DNA from: Priapulus caudatus
Lineage: Eukaryota > Priapulida > Priapulimorpha > Priapulimorphida > Priapulidae
Direction of reading: 5' to 3'
Length of the DNA stretch: 22,708 nucleotides
Assembly: GCF_000485595.1 (NCBI RefSeq)
Contig: NW_014577659.1
Span: 84,154-106,861 of the forward strand
The position numbers were made by a program, and so were the translations under genes. Below, in pieces: positions 18,206 to 22,708 of this stretch. Every line of letters begins with the position of its first letter. The first letter of the stretch is position 1. The notes below the pieces were generated by a model. It saw nothing but the letters and a program-made list of their open reading frames with translations, did no database searches and had not been told where the DNA came from.

Positions 18206-19327
18206 GCACACATGTCTGTCACGAGCCTGCGGTTCAGATCCCAGAGTGCCCCCATTCCCAGGATGATGGATAGCATGCTTCATGCGGCAACACGCATGGC
18301 TCGACATGTATCAGCGCGCTCAAGTCGTCCCTCACTCGGCCCTACACTATTAGAACAGTTTAGCTTGCCACCCCACTGCCACAGCGCGAAGGCCAGGCCC
18401 TATCGTTCTCGAGTGTGGGACCGCCGGCCCTCACCGTCTTTTTCGCAACTGTGCTATTGCTCAAGTAATCCCGTCCCGGTGCTCAACCACTACGGATTCC
18501 GGGCCGCGGTCTTCGCTGGATAGTATTTCAGAGTAGGCCAGGCAAGAACTCGTATTCCCTACCAACCGTATATCCAATGTCTCTTATCACTATGTACTTC
18601 TCTATCGCCCTTAACCCTCTTTAGCTCTCCACTTCCAAAGACTCACATCACTAGTCACCACCTCTCCCATGTTACTGGCAGTCAAATAGTGCGCCGTCAT
18701 AATCACAATCTTCACTGACACGCCAGCGACACATTCACCTTTGCCTGAAGCTTTCTCTCTTTCTCTCTGCTGCATCTCGTCTCGTCTCCTTTACTTTGAA
18801 GACTAATGCATTATCATGAGGTTATGGGGGTAAAAACTCGCAAAGATGGCGCAGGTGTGAAATCTGCCTAGAACGTGTGTCATTTTTGTTTTTATGCCAT
18901 GACATCACAAACTGTAACTATAACTATTCCGGCTTCACGCTATGTGGTGTTATTCCATTTTCTTGGAATTATTCGGCGATAGAGAAGTGCATAATATTAA
19001 CCTTGGTAATAAAATACACTTTGTGGTTCATCTTAGCTATAATCTTCTTATTGTAAAGGGCGCTAAGGCGGGCTCAATTTTACGTCGTCTGGTCGTTGGC
19101 GTGACGATCTGGATTTTCTTCTCTCGGCAACTCAAAAGTTGCTTCCGTGGTTGTCGCGGTGTCGAACCTCTATAAAATTTTTTATTGCATAATGCGCAGG
19201 CAGATCATTTTACATACGGCCAGGGTTGGCAGCAATCGGCTGCCGAAGCCGTACATGTGCTAGACGCATTGTATTTTGTCTGGCTTGCTTGATACAAGTT
19301 ATAACATCACGTGTTTAACCAACACAA
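18206..19327. other. No supported gene; GC-rich at first
   Basis: A 103-codon plus-strand frame (18212-18523) lies in a GC-rich stretch; it is Ser/Arg/Pro-rich with no motif I recognise, and I do not call it. GGTTCAGATCCC near 18231 resembles a tRNA B box but has no paired stem. AAAGATGGCGCAGGTGTGA at 18842-18860 is another ATGGCG site with a donor-like CAG|GTGTGA after three codons. The 77-codon frame 18942-19175 has no motif. Confidence 0.4.
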
Positions 19328-19759
19328 TAGGCGTGGCGTGTTCACACACAAGAAAAACGCGATGCAATCGTGCGATGGAATAACCGGAGATAATTTGTGT
19401 CGTTGTTCTAGCACGGCAGAATTGCTTGCTCATTACGCCCGAGCGCAATAATTTCTTTAATCGAACTGCGCATGCTCCTGCGAATGATGCCTCACTGCTC
19501 ACTCGCTTGGAAATGATGGGATAGAAATGACGCGGGATTCTTTTGGCGCGAGCGTTCACACGGTACAGCAATAGTCGCGCTAATGTCCAAATAATGGGGA
19601 GTCAAGAAGTGAATGGTTTGGAAGGCGCGATGCTGAATTGCGTATTAATGAGATTATTGCGTTCCCACTTGTAATAATCTCGGTATTGTCGATCGGCGAT
19701 GCAAAACCGGGATTGTGCATCGCCGGCGCTAATTTGCCGCCAGTGTGAACGCGGGCCTA
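19328..19759. mobile_element. TA-flanked MITE with GTTCACAC ends (~430 bp)
   Basis: The left end TAGGCGTGGCGTGTTCACAC (19328-19347) and the right end (about 19741-19759, reading inward TAGGCCCGCGTTCACACTGG) are inverted. Weaker inverted similarity continues inward, for example GATAATTT near 19389 against AATAATCTCGG near 19672. A second GCGTTCACACGG block lies at 19552-19563. TA flanks both sides. The end sequence resembles that of the 14959-15629 element (TAGGCGTGTTCACACAG). No transposase. Confidence 0.65.
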
Positions 19760-20575
19760 AATGTTTTTCGTGTTAATTTCAATTTTTACTTCAACTGTGA
19801 CTTGAGACAGTGTTATAGAGCTATAGGCGTCCTGCTTCGGGTTTTTCAGTCTTGTGATCCCCTCCCGGCAGAACATGAAAATCTTTGTGGTAACTATAAG
19901 GGGAAAGATATGAACAACAATTTTCAATCTCATCCCACGTCTGGGCCCTGCGTGTTTTTAGTAATTATGGTGGGAAAATTAGGAAATTCAGCTTATTATT
20001 CACCGACAACGCGTAGTAACATGACGTAGAATTGTCCTAATTAGGTACCGCGCGTTGCAAGCGCATGCGTAAGAGTGAAGTAAATAATCTAATCGCAGAG
20101 GCCGTACTACTAGTACGCTATGTTTGTTTATACTCGCAACATTGACTCTGTGCCGCACGGAGCCATTGAAACATCTGTGTTATTTCACACTTATTGTCAC
20201 AAACGAGACTTGTGAAAAAAAAAAAAAAATTTAACAAAAAAAAAACCACCGGGTTGTCTTTTTTGTCAGTGAATTCGCTTTCTAAGATTTAAGCTGTGGC
20301 CACGTTTCTATCGCAGTGTTGCCAATTTGGAATGATTTAGTGGGCATGCAGCTCAAATTGGCGGAAAATGTCATCGGCATTCTGATACTCATGGGATGGA
20401 GTGCCTGCGCTGGGCCACTAGCCCGAGCCAGGCTGTGCGACGGATTAACGCGCTAGCAATACGTTTTTGGAGCTACTGGGCCGCATGCCGTGCCCTTGCC
20501 TTTTGCCACGAGATGGTGGATTTCACGCGCAATGCTACGCAGTATTTTACAGATTCCACAAAGCAACAGCGGGGG
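19760..20575. other. No supported gene; A homopolymers
   Basis: A-runs near 20214-20228 and 20237-20245 are the only simple repeats. Frames of 84-94 codons lack motifs. Confidence 0.45.
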
Positions 20576-20762
20576 ATTAGTTGGCAAAGCAGAAACTGGA
20601 CGGTTTGCATTCTGTGTAATGGTACGCTCCTGGGGTACATACATATTTAACGCTACATATGTAATCTCCGGTGTAATATTAGTTGGCAAGCAGAACTGGA
20701 GCTGCATCTGTTAATGGTACACATACATATTAAAACGCTAACCTTATGTACGCTAGGGTGTA
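20576..20762. repeat. Imperfect tandem duplication, ~100-bp and ~85-bp copies
   Basis: ATTAGTTGGCAAAGCAGAAA (from 20576) recurs as ATTAGTTGGCAAGCAGAACT (from 20678). The shared order continues: GCAT, CTGT, TAATGGTAC, ACATACATAT, ACGCTA, and GGTGTA at the end of each copy. Several small deletions shorten copy 2. Overlapping 74-84 codon frames reflect the duplication and are not called. Confidence 0.8.
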
Positions 20763-21083
20763 CAAGCCCACTGACTTGAGTTAACTGAGGCAGCAGCACG
20801 AACGCGTAGACTAAGAGTAAGACTAGTAGAGTATTGTAGTAGTCTTAGTAAGAGTACGACATAGCTCTAGTCAGCTATGCTCAAGTGGCTTACTAGGCCA
20901 GTGGGCAACTGTGACGCGGGCTATATACTAGTTATTAGAGCTTAGAGTAGAGCTAAAATTAAGTTATGTACGTTATTATGTCAGTACACATTTCTCTTAA
21001 CATTTGTTATTATTATTATTATGCTTTTATCTCCCACCTTTGATGTAAAAAACTTACAAGCTTGATTTTTCCCGGTTGAAGCT
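20763..21083. other. No supported gene; small imperfect hairpins
   Basis: AGTAAGACTAGTA near 20816 and TAGTAGTCTTA near 20837 can pair, as can CATAGCT with AGCTATG (about 20861-20879). CTAGT words are frequent. Nothing coding. Confidence 0.4.
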
Positions 21084-21103
21084 CACTACTAGTACTAGTA
21101 GTG
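21084..21103. repeat. Perfect 20-bp palindrome beside a MITE end
   Basis: CACTACTAGTACTAGTAGTG equals its own reverse complement and abuts the left terminus of the next element. It could be a preferred insertion site or part of the element's end. Confidence 0.85.
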
Positions 21104-21766
21104 CTGATAGGTCTATGTCCCCAGGGTACTATCGGAGGGTACCCTGGTAGCGGTTCGATATATCCGAAATAACCTGCGGGGTAGCTATCTTGATATGTCC
21201 TGCGTACCCTGGCATTTTACCACCGTACCCTGATTTTCACACACACACTGTTGCACAGCTCTGTTGAAAGCAGGCAAAAATATTGAGCTTAATATTGTGA
21301 ATCTCAATTTAATATGAATAATTGAAGAAAATTAATAAAAGCTGTAGTCTCGTTTAATGTTTCATTGTTAATGCTGATCATGTACCATAAAATAAAAATG
21401 GTTTGATATTGACATCAAATTAAAAAACTGCATATGGCACGTTGACGGCGGCAATACGTTGGCGGCGGTACATACTCACCACCAGTATAGGGAGAAGGCA
21501 TAAAATGTTGTCATCCACATAAAATTATCATTTTTCTGGCAAAAACAAGTAGCCGTAATTTTTTGTTTATCTTTTATTTTATATATGGTTTCGTGCATGA
21601 TTTTCATTGATCAGTTGGCTAAAGCTAGGGTATGGATGTGAGCAATGCAGGGTACGGCAGGCGGACATATCGTATAGTACCAGCCCCGCGGGTACTTTCT
21701 GATATCTCGAACCGTATACCACGGTACCCTCCGATAGTACCCTGGGGGACAAATAGACGCTATCAG
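21104..21766. mobile_element. MITE with ~115-bp terminal inverted repeats, 663 bp
   Basis: The left arm 21104-21216 and right arm 21644-21766 are reverse complements with small gaps. The shared order is CTGATAG, GTCTAT, CCAGGGTACTATCGGAGGG, TACC, CGGTTCGA, GCGGGG, GATATGTCC, GTACCCTG, GCATT. TACCCTG is repeated several times within each arm, as subterminal binding repeats often are. A clear target duplication is not visible, so the superfamily cannot be assigned. The ~430-bp interior is AT-rich with no transposase. Confidence 0.88.
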
Positions 21767-22013
21767 TTAGTCAAGCTCAGCTTATGATGACGGCATCCCT
21801 TTTATTTTTTTTATTTGCGCTTGTGATCTATGGTTACTTTATACATTTAGAATTACATTTCTACATGTACATGCACAAATTCGCAAAGTATTATTATTAG
21901 GCGGTTTTGTTCTATTTATGTTATAATTATGTACTGATATGTGTATCTGTTTCACATAAATTTGAATTGATTTATACTTACTTATTCATTTGTACTATTT
22001 CTGTTGAAGCTTG
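21767..22013. other. AT-rich spacer
   Basis: No gene, repeat or hairpin is supported between the two repeat elements. Confidence 0.5.
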
Positions 22014-22708
22014 TAAAGGCCTCGGTACACGAGGGCTCCACGACGGCATTTTGCACGGACACGACAGAAATTTGGGCAAATCGTGGGTCATGGGGGTCGT
22101 CAGCCAAGACAGTCCTACGAAATTTGGAGCGATCGTGGCATCAACTTGTCGTCGTGAGGCAAATTGAAGCATGCCTTTTTTGGTTGCGCATGACTTTATT
22201 TGTGGTATCTCATGTCTTCTGGTTGTCGTGAGTCTGTCCTATCGACAGTCTTGCGACTGTCGTGCGATAATAACGTCGTTATATATCGGGGAGAGCGGAC
22301 CGGCGCTCGACGGTCCAGCGAGTGACTACGCCTGTTGGTGGCGACATGTCCGGCACGATCTGTAGGCACGAGCACCCACGAGTGAACGCACCCTGTTCAC
22401 GTGAAAAACAGCCCGCGCAAATGCCCGGACAACTCACGACTGTCGCAGCGAACTGACTTTGCGAGCACCCGCCACAAGCTAACCAGCGACATGTCTTTTT
22501 TTTACTGTCGCGTCCGCCTATCGCTAACCATCTGATGTGTGAGGTGCTTGTGACGACTCGAAATACATTTCGGACTGATTTCAAATGTGGCACGACAATA
22601 TCTTTTATGGGTGCCACCACGCAAAATTTCGTAGCGATCGCGTTGTGACCAAGGTTACATGGAAAATCAGAGCAATGAAATTACAAGATCAAACTGCCAT
22701 TTGTTTTT
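22014..22708. mobile_element. Probable repeat element entering the window, incomplete
   Basis: Composition turns GC-rich abruptly at GTAAAGGCCTCGGTACACGA (from 22014). Related blocks then recur in both directions: CTACGAAATTTGGAGCGATC near 22115 against AAAATTTCGTAGCGATCGC near 22623-22641, several CGTCGTG/CGACTGTCG words, and a perfect 8-bp stem with a 4-base loop at 22243-22262. This looks like a TIR element whose right end lies beyond the window. The 113-codon minus frame 22279-22620 has no recognisable domain and is not called. Confidence 0.45.

Noticed and set aside
18225-18245. tRNA-like B box GGTTCAGATCCC
   Set aside because: The flanking bases do not form a T-stem, and no A box or acceptor pairing is found.
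18212-18523. 103-codon plus-strand frame in GC-rich DNA
   Set aside because: Ser/Arg/Pro-rich with no recognisable motif or splice signals; GC-rich DNA favours long chance frames.
22279-22620. 113-codon Cys-containing minus-strand frame
   Set aside because: It lies in a probable repeat element full of mirrored blocks and shows no domain pattern.

Overview
The window looks like non-coding, repeat-rich DNA from an animal nuclear genome. Evidence is the long CA/TG, TA, GACA, GA and TTG microsatellites, minisatellites, many short non-autonomous DNA transposons (MITEs), and the absence of any dense or long gene. Frequent words such as TACATGTAC and TAGGCCTA-like strings are, from memory, common in marine invertebrates and basal deuterostomes. 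That is only an impression and the clade is not established. I recognise no complete protein gene, no rRNA, no convincing tRNA, no CRISPR array and no bacterial operon.

Layout. 1-800: a ~400-bp sequence duplicated in tandem. 1384-1947: a coding-looking minus-strand frame broken by one TGA, followed by a 25-bp-arm inverted repeat. 2170-2536: a polypurine GA/GACA tract. 2856-3033: a hAT-type MITE. 3200-5100: TG repeat, a G-quadruplex motif, a TA repeat and low-complexity DNA. 5847-7245: a ~1.1-kb array of a 23-bp unit almost without G on the + strand, with a long hairpin at each end, the right one a near-perfect 78-bp palindrome. 7370-9350: microsatellites. 10412-11159: a TTAA-flanked MITE with ~60-bp terminal inverted repeats (TIRs), several extra internal copies of its end, and a nested TA-flanked pogo/Tc1-mariner-type MITE. 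11862-12360: a degenerate ~33-bp minisatellite interrupted by a G/C-run segment. 13971-14412: a second TTAA-type MITE. 14959-15629: a TA-flanked MITE with ~80-bp TIRs and an internal coding-like frame. 15735-15862: a GAA/GAATAA repeat.

16.1-18.9 kb is the most gene-like part. It holds a candidate minus-strand first coding exon (start at 17062, GTAAGT donor right after 16817) and several ATGGCGG motifs of the YY1/TISU kind. Just upstream of the exon lies an ~800-bp inverted repeat with ~390-bp arms (about 17425-18205). 19328-19759: a second MITE with GTTCACAC ends. 20576-20762: a tandem duplication. 21104-21766: a MITE with ~115-bp TIRs. 22014 to the end: a GC-rich repeat that runs off the window.

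The window therefore reads as intergenic or intronic DNA built from successive insertions of non-autonomous DNA transposons and satellite expansion, with perhaps one promoter and first exon of an unrecognised gene. No transposase was recognised, so any mobility would have depended on enzymes encoded elsewhere.
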